Shown piece by piece: positions 34,745 to 44,119 of a stretch of DNA of 64,000 nucleotides. The first letter of the stretch is position 1; each line of letters begins with the position of its first letter. Source of the DNA: Planctomycetota bacterium (GTDB taxonomy: Bacteria; Planctomycetota; UBA1135; UBA2386); NCBI GenBank assembly GCA_016713175.1, contig JADJPQ010000029.1, positions 175,116 through 239,115 of the forward strand, in the 5' to 3' direction. A model generated the notes under the pieces. That model saw only the letters and a list, made by a program, of their open reading frames with translations. It ran no database searches and was not told where the DNA came from. Both the position numbers and the translations under genes were made by a program.

Positions 34745-36340
34745 TCAGCCGATGCCCGACTGGCGCAACGCCAGACGCGCCTCCTGGGCGGCATGACCCT
34801 TGACCCGCGTCGCCAGGTGCTGCAGCAGCTCGCTGCCAAAGCGCCGCTCTGGCCCCACGGTGCCGGCAAAATAGATTGCCAGCCGCAACAGCCCTTCCGG
34901 GGTCAGCATCGACTCCTTGCGCAACCGCTCGACCAGCGGGAACCCTTCGCGCGCGAGCACGGCGAAGAAGCCCATCGTCGGGTTGCCGGGCGCGCCGCCA
35001 TCGAACGCCGGCCGGGTCATGTCGTGCAGCAGCCGCGTGACCGCGAGTTGATAGCGCCCCTCTTGATCCAGGTGTGGGGTGGTCGCCAGCTTGGCCAACA
35101 AGTGCAGCGCTTCGGCATAGCGCCGGCTGCGGCGCAGCCGCGCGGCGTGCGCCAGCATCTGCGGCGCGATCTTGGCGCCGTCGATCTGCACGACGACATC
35201 GAACATGGCATCCCCGGCCGCTGAATGAGCAGCCATCGACTTGACCGATTTGTCGGCGAAGGCGCGAACCAGCTTCGGCGGGAAGTGCGCCTTGTGCGCC
35301 ACCAGGATGCCGGCGCACACCGGCGCCAAACCGTCGTCCTTGCCGGCCAACAGCAGCTTCGCGACCGGCTCGATCGCCGCCGTATTGGTCGCCAGCGCCG
35401 CCGCGGCGGCTTCGCGGAACCGCGGGTCTTCATGCGTCAGGTACTTCAGGGCCACCTTCGCCATCTCGGCGCCACCGCTGCCCTTCAACACCCGCAATGC
35501 GAACAAGCGTTGCTCGGGCTGCCGCGCCACCAGCAACCGCTTGAGCAGACCGTTGAGCCCAGCCGGCCATTCCGGCAACGAGGTCAGCACCTCCCGGATC
35601 ACCTCGTGCACCGACTTCTGCTGCGGATCCTCGAGCAGATCCAGCAGCTCCTTGACCTGCGGCGCGGCCAGCTTCGATCCGACCATCCCGCGCAGTGCCG
35701 CGATCCGGACCGGCGCCGGGCCAGAAGCCACGAACCGCTGCAGCACCACGCGCGAACCGGCTGGATCGATCTTGCCGAGCACGGCGAGGATCTGCACCAG
35801 ACAAGTCTCCGGCAACGACTGTTCCAGGTCGTCGATCAGCCCGTCGCGCAACGACTTCTGCAGCGACGGACCGAACTGCTGCGCAGCAGCGGCGATCACC
35901 ACGCGGCCGGCGTCGCCGGCCAGATCCGGCGTCCGTAGCGCCTGCAAGAACACCGGAATTGCTTCCTTGTCGACATGGCGGCCCAGGATCGGCAGGAACC
36001 GCGCCCGCTTCTCGGCCGGGGCCTGATCGAACCCCTCGGCAAGAACGGCATGCGCCGCCGCACCCTGATCAGCCAACACATGCGAGGCTTGATCCGCCAA
36101 GGCATCGTGCTGCCACAGACAGCGCACCACGGCCCGTTGTGCATCCAGTGTGCCCAACTTGCTCAGCGCCTCCAAGGCGTAGCGCCCGAGCACGTGCGAA
36201 CGACCGGCACCGACCTCGAGGGCCTTCGCGACCACCGCGTCCTTGGGCCTCAGTTCGCCAAGGATCTGCGCCGCCGCGACTTGCAGCTCAGGACGGCCGC
36301 TCTCGAGGATCTCGACAATCGCCTTTACGGTATCGTTCAT
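34745..36340 (-). CDS. Cytoplasmic HEAT-repeat protein of unknown function
   Basis: 531 residues from ATG 36340, with no signal peptide. The protein opens MNDTVKAIVEILESGRPELQ and runs through paired helices typical of HEAT/armadillo repeats (ILGELRPKDAVVAKALEVG, AALRGMVGSKLAAPQVKELLDLL, EVLTSLPEWPAGLNGLLKRLL). The last third (RRYAEALHLLAKLATTPH) is more TPR-like. It probably serves as a binding scaffold. It is single, divergent from the glycosyltransferase gene at 36562 across 221 bases. Confidence 0.83.
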   Translation of the reverse strand: MNDTVKAIVEILESGRPELQVAAAQILGELRPKDAVVAKALEVGAGRSHVLGRYALEALSKLGTLDAQRAVVRCLWQHDALADQASHVLADQGAAAHAVLAEGFDQAPAEKRARFLPILGRHVDKEAIPVFLQALRTPDLAGDAGRVVIAAAAQQFGPSLQKSLRDGLIDDLEQSLPETCLVQILAVLGKIDPAGSRVVLQRFVASGPAPVRIAALRGMVGSKLAAPQVKELLDLLEDPQQKSVHEVIREVLTSLPEWPAGLNGLLKRLLVARQPEQRLFALRVLKGSGGAEMAKVALKYLTHEDPRFREAAAAALATNTAAIEPVAKLLLAGKDDGLAPVCAGILVAHKAHFPPKLVRAFADKSVKSMAAHSAAGDAMFDVVVQIDGAKIAPQMLAHAARLRRSRRYAEALHLLAKLATTPHLDQEGRYQLAVTRLLHDMTRPAFDGGAPGNPTMGFFAVLAREGFPLVERLRKESMLTPEGLLRLAIYFAGTVGPERRFGSELLQHLATRVKGHAAQEARLALRQSGIG

Positions 36341-36561
36341 GCCGGTGTTCGGTGTCACGCAAACCGCTCCGCACCGGCCACCGAACCAGGCGCACGCATA
36401 CCCATCGAGGCCGAACGGAACGCGCGGATTATGGCAGAAGCCGGCCGGTCGCGCCAAGGCTTGTTCCCCGGTTGACAAAGTTGTGGAAAACCAGGTCCCG
36501 GCCGTGGGGCTTTCCAACTGGCGCCGTGCTAGAGTGTTCCGCCCGTTTCCCGATAGGTTCG

Positions 36562-37749
36562 GTGCGCATTCTCGTCGTAGCCCCCTTCGTGCCGGACTGC
36601 CGCGCAGCCCATGGCGGCGGCATGTACCTGGGCGCATTGACCCGTGCCATGGCGGCCATGGCCGAGCTCGGGCTGGTGGCCTTCGACCACGGCAAACAGG
36701 AACCGCCGGCTCATTTCCGCTGGAACGCAACCATACCGTATCCCGGATTGCCGCATCGTGGGTTTCGTCGAGCCGCAATGCTGTGGCACTGGGGCGCTTG
36801 CCGACGCCCACTGGTGATCGCCAAACACCGCCACCCTGGTCTGCCCGCCTTGATCCGCCGCGCGCTGGCGGAGTTCGCACCAGACGCAGTGCTGGTAGAG
36901 ATGTCGCCGATGGCGCAGTACCTGCGCCATCTGACGTCGGTGCCCACCATCCTGACCGACCACGAAGCCGGTGTCCCTGACCATGCGGTCACCGGCCTGG
37001 GCGCGTTCGCCGACCGCCGCGATCGACGGTTGTGGTCGCGATACGTGACGACCGAGTACCGCCGCGCAAGCCGACTGCAGGCCGTCACCGAAGAAGATGC
37101 CACCACGATCAGCGAACTCGTGCACCGCCCGGTGCGGCGCCGCCAGCCAGCACTGGCCGTGCCGCGCCAACGAGTCCGGTGCGAACAGGCGCCACCACGA
37201 GCGCTGTTCCTGGGCGACTACCGCCACCACCCCAACCCGGAGGCCGCCGGCCGCCTCGTGCAGCAGGTATTGCCGAGACTGCGCGCCGCTGCACCCGATG
37301 CCGAACTGTGGCTGGCCGGTCCCAACCACGACAGGATTCAGCACCTTGCCGCGGTACCCGGCGTGCACGTCACCGGCTTCGTTCCGGAGCTGGGCGAACT
37401 GTTTGCCCAGGTCCGCGTGTTGCTCGCCCCGCTCTACTCCGGCGGCGGTTTCCGGATGAAGAGCCTGACTGCCCTGGCCCACGGCCTGCCGGTCGTCACC
37501 AACCAGCTCGGCAGCCGCGGCGTCGACGCCCCCCCCACCGCGCGGGTGTTGGCGGAGACGCCGGAAGAACTCGCCGTGGCGACGCTGCGACTGTTGGGTT
37601 CGCCAGCGGCCACCGCAGAAGCAGCGGATGCAGCGCATGCCTGGGCGCTCGCGACCCTGGATGCCGACGCCGTCGCCGCCGCGCAGATCGCGGAGCTCGC
37701 CGACCTGCTGGCGACCACGCCGGGCGCCCGGCGCTCGGCGCCCGGCTGA
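36562..37749 (+). CDS. Family 4-type (GT-B) glycosyltransferase
   Basis: 395 residues from GTG 36562, where the protein opens VRILVVAPFVPDCRAAHGGGMYLG as in GT4 enzymes; the open frame further upstream overlaps the divergent gene. The nucleotide-sugar side shows ALFLGDYRHHPNPEAAGRLV, AELWLAGPN, VTGFVPELGELFAQVRVLLAPLYSGGGFRMKSLTALAHGLPVV and GSRGVDA. Such enzymes add sugars to cell-surface lipids or polymers. TTGACA stands about 90 bases upstream but has no matched -10 at the right distance. It is convergent with the radical SAM gene 10 bases away. Confidence 0.88.
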   Translation: MRILVVAPFVPDCRAAHGGGMYLGALTRAMAAMAELGLVAFDHGKQEPPAHFRWNATIPYPGLPHRGFRRAAMLWHWGACRRPLVIAKHRHPGLPALIRRALAEFAPDAVLVEMSPMAQYLRHLTSVPTILTDHEAGVPDHAVTGLGAFADRRDRRLWSRYVTTEYRRASRLQAVTEEDATTISELVHRPVRRRQPALAVPRQRVRCEQAPPRALFLGDYRHHPNPEAAGRLVQQVLPRLRAAAPDAELWLAGPNHDRIQHLAAVPGVHVTGFVPELGELFAQVRVLLAPLYSGGGFRMKSLTALAHGLPVVTNQLGSRGVDAPPTARVLAETPEELAVATLRLLGSPAATAEAADAAHAWALATLDADAVAAAQIAELADLLATTPGARRSAPG

Positions 37750-37759
37750 GTTCCGACGC

Positions 37760-39310
37760 TCAGGCCTTGCCGACCGGCACCGGTGCCGCCACCTTCGCCG
37801 GGGCCTTCTTGCGCAGCCGGATCTTGCGCACCGTCTCCTGCAGGAACGACTCCATCTTGGAAGTCTCCTTGCCGCGCACGAAGTTCCACAGGATCCGGAA
37901 CACGCGGCCTGGCCGGAACAGGAAGCTGTTCAGGTAGAACGCGGCGACGACCTTGTACTTCCACCGCGTCAGCTGGCGGGCGGTGAAGTGCGTGCAGAAC
38001 TTGCGATCCTCGCTGAGGAACTTGTTGTGCACGTAGATCGGCAGCTTCAGGAACGCATCGTCGTAGCGGATCTTGCCTTCCTTCTCGAGCTGGCGGGTGA
38101 TCTCGGTGCTCGGCAGCGGGAAGAAGAACCCGGCGCTGACGTCGTCGATGCCGGCGCGGCCCAGCCGCGCCGCCAGCCGCACGGTCGCCTTCATGTCCTC
38201 GACTTCGTCGGTCGGATAGGCCAGCACGAAGAACGCGCCGACATTGAGCCCCGCCTTGACCGACGCGTGCACGGCACGGAACAGCTTGTCGTCGGTCAGC
38301 ATCTTCTTCATGTGCTTGCGGGTCCGCTCGCTGCCCGACTCGGGGGCGAAGTTCAGCGACCGGCAACCACTGCGCACCAGCAGCCGCGCGACCTCTTCGT
38401 CGATGATCTCGCTGCGCGTGCCGGCCGGCAGCTGCCAGGTGATCTTCAGGCCGCGCGATTCGATCTCCTGGCAGAAGTCGACGACCCACTCGCGCTTCAG
38501 GATCGCCGTCAGATCCTGGAACGGGAAGTTGGTGGCGCCGTACTTCTCGTGGTAGCTCTGGATCTCGTCGATGACGTCCTTCGGCGAACGAGCGAACCAG
38601 CGCGTCGTCCACATGTTCGGCGAACTGCAGTACGTGCACTGGTACGGACAACCGCGCGTGGCCAGGATCGGCACCGTCTTGCCGTAGTAGATGCCCGACA
38701 CCAGCCGATTGGTCGAATAGGCCTCGATGTCGAAGAACTCCCACGCCGGCCACGGCAGTTCGTCGACGTTGCGGATCCGATCGCGCCGCGGGTTCTTCTG
38801 GATCTGGCCATCCTTCCGGTACGCCACGCCAGGAATCACGGAGATGTCGAGCTTCATCTCGAGCGCGCGGAACAACGCGATCGCCGTCTCCTCGCCTTCG
38901 CCGAGCACCAGGTAGTCGATCGGCGCCTGTGCCATCGACAGGTCGGGCACCGCGGTGAAGTGTTCGCCACCGCAGACGATCGGCACCGCCGGGAACGCAG
39001 CCTTCACCTTCTGGATCAGCTCGCGAACGATCGGCCACGAGTACGACCACATGCTGGTGATGCCGATCGCCTGCGTGTCCGGCGGGATCCTCGCGATGAT
39101 CTCGTCCGGCGTCAGTCCGAGTCGCCAGATGTCGCCGTCGGGCATCATCTGCTCCGGTGCCAGGCCGAGCGCGTCGATCACGTGGATCTGGTGCTTGTCG
39201 TCGCGCAGCACCGCGGCGATGTACGCGAGGCCCAGCGGCAGGCTCGGTCGCAACGCCGTGAGGCCGTGCTTGTTGATGTAGACCGGCGGATGGATCAGCG
39301 TGACCTTCAT
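37760..39310 (-). CDS. B12-binding-domain radical SAM enzyme of unknown substrate
   Basis: 516 residues. Residues ~1-150 form a cobalamin-binding-type domain (LIHPPVYINKHGLTALRPS, IGITSMWSYSW, CGGEHFTAVP, LVLGEGE), though the DxHxxG lower ligand is not present. The radical SAM barrel follows with CPYQCTYC (Cys 221, 225, 228) binding the 4Fe-4S cluster, then GCRSLNFAPESGS. This subfamily (Elp3/MiaB/NifB-like) includes methyltransferases and ring-forming enzymes for lipids, hopanoids and antibiotics. The neighbours give no clear substrate. The C-terminal tail is basic and hydrophobic (LLRKKAP-like). Confidence 0.88.
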   Translation of the reverse strand: MKVTLIHPPVYINKHGLTALRPSLPLGLAYIAAVLRDDKHQIHVIDALGLAPEQMMPDGDIWRLGLTPDEIIARIPPDTQAIGITSMWSYSWPIVRELIQKVKAAFPAVPIVCGGEHFTAVPDLSMAQAPIDYLVLGEGEETAIALFRALEMKLDISVIPGVAYRKDGQIQKNPRRDRIRNVDELPWPAWEFFDIEAYSTNRLVSGIYYGKTVPILATRGCPYQCTYCSSPNMWTTRWFARSPKDVIDEIQSYHEKYGATNFPFQDLTAILKREWVVDFCQEIESRGLKITWQLPAGTRSEIIDEEVARLLVRSGCRSLNFAPESGSERTRKHMKKMLTDDKLFRAVHASVKAGLNVGAFFVLAYPTDEVEDMKATVRLAARLGRAGIDDVSAGFFFPLPSTEITRQLEKEGKIRYDDAFLKLPIYVHNKFLSEDRKFCTHFTARQLTRWKYKVVAAFYLNSFLFRPGRVFRILWNFVRGKETSKMESFLQETVRKIRLRKKAPAKVAAPVPVGKA

Positions 39311-39526
39311 GGGCGAGTTCGAGGCGGTGCGCGTCCTGGGATGACGGCGCGGAACACTACCACGGCGAAGTAGTACCAGAATGGGGCTCTTTCAAGAAAG
39401 CCACGCGGCGGGCCGCGGATGCGTCGCCACCATCGCCAACTCACCGCCCGGCCGGCCCGTCGCGGTCTGGAACGATTGCGCCCGAGCGCGAACACGGCGG
39501 GGCGCCGCCGCAATAGCCTGCCGGCG

Positions 39527-39634
39527 ATGTACGAAGTCGTGATCGTCGGCAGCGGCATCGCCGGGCTCTGCGCGGCCTTCCATCTGCGCCGATGCCGCGG
39601 CGCTGCTCGGCTTCGCTTGCATTATGCTTCATGA
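39527..39634 (+). pseudogene. Truncated N-terminus of an FAD/NAD(P)-binding oxidoreductase
   Basis: From ATG 39527 the frame encodes MYEVVIVGSGIAGLCAAFHL, the Rossmann dinucleotide-binding motif (GxGxxG) that opens FAD-dependent amine oxidases and phytoene-desaturase-like enzymes. After about 22 residues the match ends and the frame stops at 39634. The rest of the enzyme is absent; an AT-richer segment and the ATPase gene follow at once. It looks like a gene cut off by an insertion or deletion whose right side brought in the ATPase. Confidence 0.65.
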
Positions 39635-39657
39635 GCATTATTCTCCGATAACATAAT
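39621..39657 (+). promoter_or_regulatory. AT-rich promoter with palindrome before the ATPase gene
   Basis: A -10-like CATAAT (39652-39657) ends 4 bases before the ATG at 39662, so the mRNA would be leaderless or nearly so. An imperfect palindrome at 39621-39641 (attatgct - tcatg - agcattat, inner arms ATGCT/AGCAT perfect) covers the -35 area and could be an operator. The patch is much richer in A and T than its surroundings. Confidence 0.45.
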
Positions 39658-39661
39658 CTAT

Positions 39662-41068
39662 ATGCCGCTGCCTTTCCTGAACCGCACCGCCGAACTCGAC
39701 CGCCTCCGGGACGGTCTCGCCGGTGACCAGCCAGGCCTGGTCTGCGTCTATGGTCGCCGCCGACTCGGCAAGTCGGCGCTGCTGCGCGAACTGCTGACCA
39801 CGCTGCCGGGTCCGTACTTCGTCGGCGACGCCCGCAGCGCCAGCGAACACCGCCGCGCGTTGGCCGAGGAGATCGGTCGACATCTGCCAGGCTTCGCCGG
39901 GCCCGAGTACCGCGATTGGGACGCGTTGCTGACCCAGTGGTGGCATCAGGCGCCGCCGCGATTGCCGTTGCTGCTCGACGAGTTCCCGCTGCTGGTCACC
40001 TCCGCCCCCGAACTGCCGAGCCTGCTGCAGAAGCACCTCGACCGGCAGCCCCGGCCCGTGCTGTTGTGCGGCTCGTCGCAGAGTCTGATGCAGGGCCTGG
40101 TCCTCGACGCCACGGCGCCGCTGTACGGTCGTGCCCGCCAGATCCTGCACCTGCAGCCCCTCGAGCTGCCCTGGATCCGGCCCGCACTGAGGCTCCGGAC
40201 TGCCGCTGCCGCGGTCGAACACTGGGCTGTCTGGGGCGGAGTCCCACGCTATTGGGAACTCGCGACGGGCTATCGCAGCCTGTTCGCCGCGATCTCGGGC
40301 CTGGCCCTGGATCCGAATGCCGTGTTGCATCACGAGCCGGAACGGCTGCTCCGCGACGACGCCCAGGATCCAGCCGCCGCCGCCACGCTGTTGTCACTGG
40401 TCGGTCGCGGCTGCCATCGGCTCAGCGAAATCGCCGCGCGGATCCAACGACCGGCGACGTCGCTGAGCCGACCACTGGCCCGCCTGATCGACCTCGGTCT
40501 GCTGGCGCGCGACGTGCCGTTCGGCCGCTCGACCCGCGACACCAAGCGCACCCGCTACCGCGTCGCCGATCCGTTCCTGGCCTTCTGGTTCCGCTTCGTC
40601 GAACCGGCGCGGTCTCGCCTCGCCGCCGGTCAGCTCGACCTGGTCCTCGCGGAAGTCAAGCGCCAGTGGCCGCAGTACCTCGGTCAGGCCTTCGAGCAGG
40701 TCGTTCGCGACTCGGTCCCGCGCCTGACGATCGCGGGCCGACGTTGGGGCCCTGCGGTCGCCTGGTGGGGCCAGACCGCCGACGGCCAGCCGCTCGAAAT
40801 CGATCTGGTGGCCACGTCGGTCCAGGACCACGACCAACTGCTGGTCGGCGAGGTCAAGCTGGCCGCGACCGCCTCCGAATTGCATGCCGCCGCCGAACGC
40901 TTGCGAGCCCTGGCGCCACGCTGTCCGGAACTGGCCGGCAAACAGCTGCACTTCGCCATGTTCGTGCTGCGCGGACCTGCCAAAGAGCCGGCAGTCACGG
41001 TCGTCACCGCCGAGCAGGTGGTCGGCCGCCCGCCTGCCAACACACCACGACGAAAGGGTCGTCGCTAG
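39662..41068 (+). CDS. AAA-family ATPase with DUF234-type nuclease-like C-terminus
   Basis: 468 residues. It opens FLNRTAELDRL, then the P-loop VYGRRRLGKSALLREL (~29-44), Walker B LPLLLDEFPLL (~100-110) and LLCGSSQSLMQ. A winged-helix region (LSEIAARIQRPATSLSRPLARLIDLGLL) precedes RYRVADPFLAFWFRFVEP, the mark of the archaeal-type ATPase/DUF234 family. The end has a PD-(D/E)xK-like core: LEIDLVATS...LLVGEVKLA. These proteins are common in archaea and in accessory DNA; the role is unknown, possibly defence or mobile-element related. Its stop shares CTAG with the convergent SGNH gene. Confidence 0.88.
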   Translation: MPLPFLNRTAELDRLRDGLAGDQPGLVCVYGRRRLGKSALLRELLTTLPGPYFVGDARSASEHRRALAEEIGRHLPGFAGPEYRDWDALLTQWWHQAPPRLPLLLDEFPLLVTSAPELPSLLQKHLDRQPRPVLLCGSSQSLMQGLVLDATAPLYGRARQILHLQPLELPWIRPALRLRTAAAAVEHWAVWGGVPRYWELATGYRSLFAAISGLALDPNAVLHHEPERLLRDDAQDPAAAATLLSLVGRGCHRLSEIAARIQRPATSLSRPLARLIDLGLLARDVPFGRSTRDTKRTRYRVADPFLAFWFRFVEPARSRLAAGQLDLVLAEVKRQWPQYLGQAFEQVVRDSVPRLTIAGRRWGPAVAWWGQTADGQPLEIDLVATSVQDHDQLLVGEVKLAATASELHAAAERLRALAPRCPELAGKQLHFAMFVLRGPAKEPAVTVVTAEQVVGRPPANTPRRKGRR

Positions 41069-42609
41069 CGACCGGCATCGAGTTCCGCGGCGTGCAGCAA
41101 CCGCATCGGTGGACAGTTCGGGTGGCTGACGTCGGGCTGGGAGTCGATAACCGGGATGCGGCCGCTCTGCAGATCGCGCTCGAGCAGGGGCACCAGCAGC
41201 GCGCAGGCAGCCCACGCGTGGCACCGGGCACCCAGGCGGGTGTTGTGGATGTGATCGCTGTACAAGCGCCCGTCCTCGGGCACGACCGCGGCGACATCGA
41301 CGAAGTCGACATCATGCGCCTTGGCCCACGCGGCGAACCATCGGTTCTGCAGGTCGCCGAGTGCGCGCAGGTTGCCGTAGCGGATCGGCCAGTAGAAGTT
41401 GTTCAGCGTGTCCCAGCCCCAGTAGCCGCGGATCGGGTCGTGCTCTTGGCCGTCGCGCACGAACCAGCGGAACGAACTCAGCACCAGGCGGGCGCCGCCT
41501 GGCGCGAGCGCGGTGCGGATCGCCTCGAGACTGCCGAAAATCGAAGCCAGATCGGCCACTTCCGCAGCTCGGGTCAGGTCGGGCTGCTCGAGGCCGGCGG
41601 GCAGCAGCAGCGTCTGCTTGGGCTTGGCCGGCTCGGTCAGCACCACGCCGCGCACCAGAACCGACTGCAGGCGTCGTGCCAGCGCCGAGTGCCGCGACCA
41701 GAAACCCGGGGCCACGCTGGCCGGCGGTCCGGGCGGTGGCGGTGTCGGTTCGTCGATGTGCACATGCCGGCGGACCTGCGGCGAATGCAGCTGGTTGGCA
41801 CCTTCGTAGTACAGGACATAATCGACACACAGCGGCAGCACCCAGTGCTGCACGGTCGCCGCCGCCTCGAACGAGTAGTAGCCTTCGCACCCGGCGTTGA
41901 GCACTTCGAACGTGACCGGCAGGCCGCGACCCGCGGCCCAGGTGCGGAGGAAGTGCTCGAGCAGCTCAGGGTAGCTGTGCGGCAGGGAGTGATCGTCGGC
42001 GGTGGTCGAAGCCCCGACGCAGGCGATCCGCACGACGGCGGGCGGCTTGTCGACCGGCAGCTGGCGACCGCGGAAGCCGAACGCATTGGTGGTCAAACCC
42101 GTCGGCAGCGTCGTCGACAGCGGGTAGCGGTAGCGCGGCGACGGCGGCCCCGGCGGCGGCAGGAACACGTAGAACGAGTCGGGCTTCCCGACCGTCGGCG
42201 CGATCGACAGCCCTTTGCCCGGCGTCCACGCGCCGCGGATCAGCGTCTCGTTCCATTGCAGCGCGAACACCTTGTCGAACCCCGCCGCGAGACGCTCTGC
42301 GATCGGCCCCGGGGTTGGCTGAATCGGCACCGGCGGTGGCGAACTGCGGAACCAGGCCGGATCGAGGCGAGCCGGCGCCAGCGCCGATTGCGCCAGGAAC
42401 GGACCGACCAGGTCGGCCGGCAGGTCGTCGGCCGCGGTGACCCGTCCAGCAGCGATCGGCAGTGTCCACGCGGTCAACGGGTAGCCGTCCAGCAGCCGCA
42501 TCAGCAACTCGCCAGCACCGAGCATCAGCCCGGTGCTGGCGAGCGTGAGCGTCATCGCCAACCAAAGGCGACGGCGCCGGCCACGCCTCGGGATCCTGGC
42601 AGACGTCAT
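41065..42609 (-). CDS. Membrane-anchored SGNH/GDSL-type hydrolase-like protein
   Basis: 514 residues. A basic N-terminus and one helix (LWLAMTLTLASTGLMLGAGELLMRLLDG) anchor it with the rest outside. SGNH blocks are seen: VRIACVGASTTADD (Ser block I), VLNAGCEGYYS (Gly block II), YYEGANQLHSP (Asn block III) and LYSDHIHNT (Asp-His block V). Homologues are esterases or acyl/acetyl-transferases acting on envelope glycans. The protein has an extra ~170 residues before block I. It is 13 bases from ahcY's stop on the same strand and could be read through from that operon. Confidence 0.82.
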   Translation of the reverse strand: MTSARIPRRGRRRRLWLAMTLTLASTGLMLGAGELLMRLLDGYPLTAWTLPIAAGRVTAADDLPADLVGPFLAQSALAPARLDPAWFRSSPPPVPIQPTPGPIAERLAAGFDKVFALQWNETLIRGAWTPGKGLSIAPTVGKPDSFYVFLPPPGPPSPRYRYPLSTTLPTGLTTNAFGFRGRQLPVDKPPAVVRIACVGASTTADDHSLPHSYPELLEHFLRTWAAGRGLPVTFEVLNAGCEGYYSFEAAATVQHWVLPLCVDYVLYYEGANQLHSPQVRRHVHIDEPTPPPPGPPASVAPGFWSRHSALARRLQSVLVRGVVLTEPAKPKQTLLLPAGLEQPDLTRAAEVADLASIFGSLEAIRTALAPGGARLVLSSFRWFVRDGQEHDPIRGYWGWDTLNNFYWPIRYGNLRALGDLQNRWFAAWAKAHDVDFVDVAAVVPEDGRLYSDHIHNTRLGARCHAWAACALLVPLLERDLQSGRIPVIDSQPDVSHPNCPPMRLLHAAELDAGR

Positions 42610-42622
42610 GCCGTGGATCCGG

Positions 42623-44119
42623 TCAGTAGCGGTAGTGGCCCGGCTTGAACGGCCCGTCGGCCGACACGCCGAGATACTCCGCTTGCTTCTTGCTGAGCTT
42701 CGTCAGCTTCGCGCCGAGCTTGCCCAGGTGCAGCCGCGCCACCTTCTCATCGAGGTGCTTGGGCAGCGTGTAGACGCCCTTGTCGTAGTTCTTGTGGTTG
42801 TTGAACAGCTCGATCTGCGCGATCACCTGGTTGCTGAAGCTGTTGCTCATCACGAAGCTCGGGTGCCCGGTGGCGCAGCCGAGATTGAGCAGGCGACCCT
42901 CGGCCAGCACGACCACGCCGTGACCATCCGGGAACACCCAGCGATCGGTCTGCGGCTTGATGGTGTCCCGCTGGATGCCCGGCACCTTGGCCAGCCCGGC
43001 CATGTCGATCTCGTTGTCGAAGTGCCCGATGTTGCCGACGATGGCGTTGTTCTTCATCTTCGCCATGTGCTCGACCGTGATCACCTGGTAGTTGCCGGTC
43101 GCGGTGATGAACACGTCGGCGGTGTCGATGACGTCGTCGACGGTCAGCACCTGGTAGCCTTCCATCGCCGCCTGCAGCGCGCAGATCGGATCGATCTCGG
43201 TGATGATCACGCGCGCGCCCTGGCCCCGCAGCGACTGCGCGCAGCCCTTGCCGACGTCGCCATAGCCGCACACGACCGCGACCTTGCCCGACAGCATGAC
43301 GTCGGTGGCCCGCATGATGCCGTCGACCAGCGAATGGCGGCAGCCGTAGACGTTGTCGAACTTCGACTTGGTCACGCTGTCGTTGACGTTCATCGCCGGG
43401 AACGGCAGCTTGCCGTCCTTCTGCAACTGGTAGAGCCGATGCACGCCCGTGGTCGTCTCCTCGCTGACACCGCGGATGCCGGGCAGCATCTTGCCATACT
43501 TGCCCGGGAACCTGGCGATCGACGCCTTCAGGCACTTCAGCAGCTCGACCCAGTCTTCGCCGTCGTCCTTCTTGATCGCCGGCACCTTGCCGTCCTTCTC
43601 CCACTCGGCGCCTTTCATGACCATCATGGTCGCGTCGCCGCCGTCGTCGAGGATCATGTTCGGGCCGTCCTGACCGGGCCACTCGAGCGCGCGCTCGGTG
43701 CACCACCAGTATTCCTCGAGCGTCTCGCCCTTCCAGGCGAACACCGGCACGCCGGACGGCGCGTCGACGGTGCCGTTCGGACCGACCGCGATGGCCGCGG
43801 CGGCGTGGTCCTGCGTGCTGAAGATGTTGCACGAGCACCAGCGGACCTCGGCGCCGAGCTCGACCAGCGTCTCGATCAGCACCGCGGTCTGGATCGTCAT
43901 GTGCAGCGAACCGGTGATCCGCGCGCCCTTCAGCGGCTGCTTCTTGCGGTATTCGTCGCGGATCGCCATCAGGCCGGGCATCTCGACCTCGGCCAGCTTG
44001 ATCTCCTTGCGGCCGAAGTCGGCCTGGCTGAGGTCCTTGACCTTGAAGTCGGTCGCGGCGAGCACCTTGCCGCCGGTCTTCTTGGCCTTGTTGGTCTTGG
44101 GAACGTTCGTCGCCGTCAT
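42623..44119 (-). CDS. ahcY: S-adenosylhomocysteine hydrolase
   Basis: 498 residues, with family segments HMTIQTAVLIETL, RWCSCNIFSTQDHAAAAI, NVNDSVTKSKFDNVYGCRHSLVDG and the NAD-binding loop VCGYGDVGKGCAQSLRG. It ends KPGHYRY, with the conserved C-terminal K and Y that reach into the neighbouring subunit. It splits SAH into adenosine and homocysteine, relieving inhibition of methyltransferases. The extra segment around residues 145-190 (WWCTERALEW..GGDATMM) is the longer bacterial form. Its ATG overlaps the stop of the ArsR-methyltransferase regulator gene, so that regulator probably controls it. Confidence 0.96.
   Translation of the reverse strand: MTATNVPKTNKAKKTGGKVLAATDFKVKDLSQADFGRKEIKLAEVEMPGLMAIRDEYRKKQPLKGARITGSLHMTIQTAVLIETLVELGAEVRWCSCNIFSTQDHAAAAIAVGPNGTVDAPSGVPVFAWKGETLEEYWWCTERALEWPGQDGPNMILDDGGDATMMVMKGAEWEKDGKVPAIKKDDGEDWVELLKCLKASIARFPGKYGKMLPGIRGVSEETTTGVHRLYQLQKDGKLPFPAMNVNDSVTKSKFDNVYGCRHSLVDGIMRATDVMLSGKVAVVCGYGDVGKGCAQSLRGQGARVIITEIDPICALQAAMEGYQVLTVDDVIDTADVFITATGNYQVITVEHMAKMKNNAIVGNIGHFDNEIDMAGLAKVPGIQRDTIKPQTDRWVFPDGHGVVVLAEGRLLNLGCATGHPSFVMSNSFSNQVIAQIELFNNHKNYDKGVYTLPKHLDEKVARLHLGKLGAKLTKLSKKQAEYLGVSADGPFKPGHYRY

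Noticed and set aside
36466..36561. Promoter with TTGACA before the glycosyltransferase gene
   Set aside because: The only good -10-like hexamer (TAGAGT near 36530) is more than 50 bases from TTGACA, so the two cannot form one promoter.
39662..41068. Complete mobile element around the ATPase gene
   Set aside because: No transposase, integrase, terminal inverted repeats or target-site duplication could be found. Only the truncated neighbour suggests a junction.
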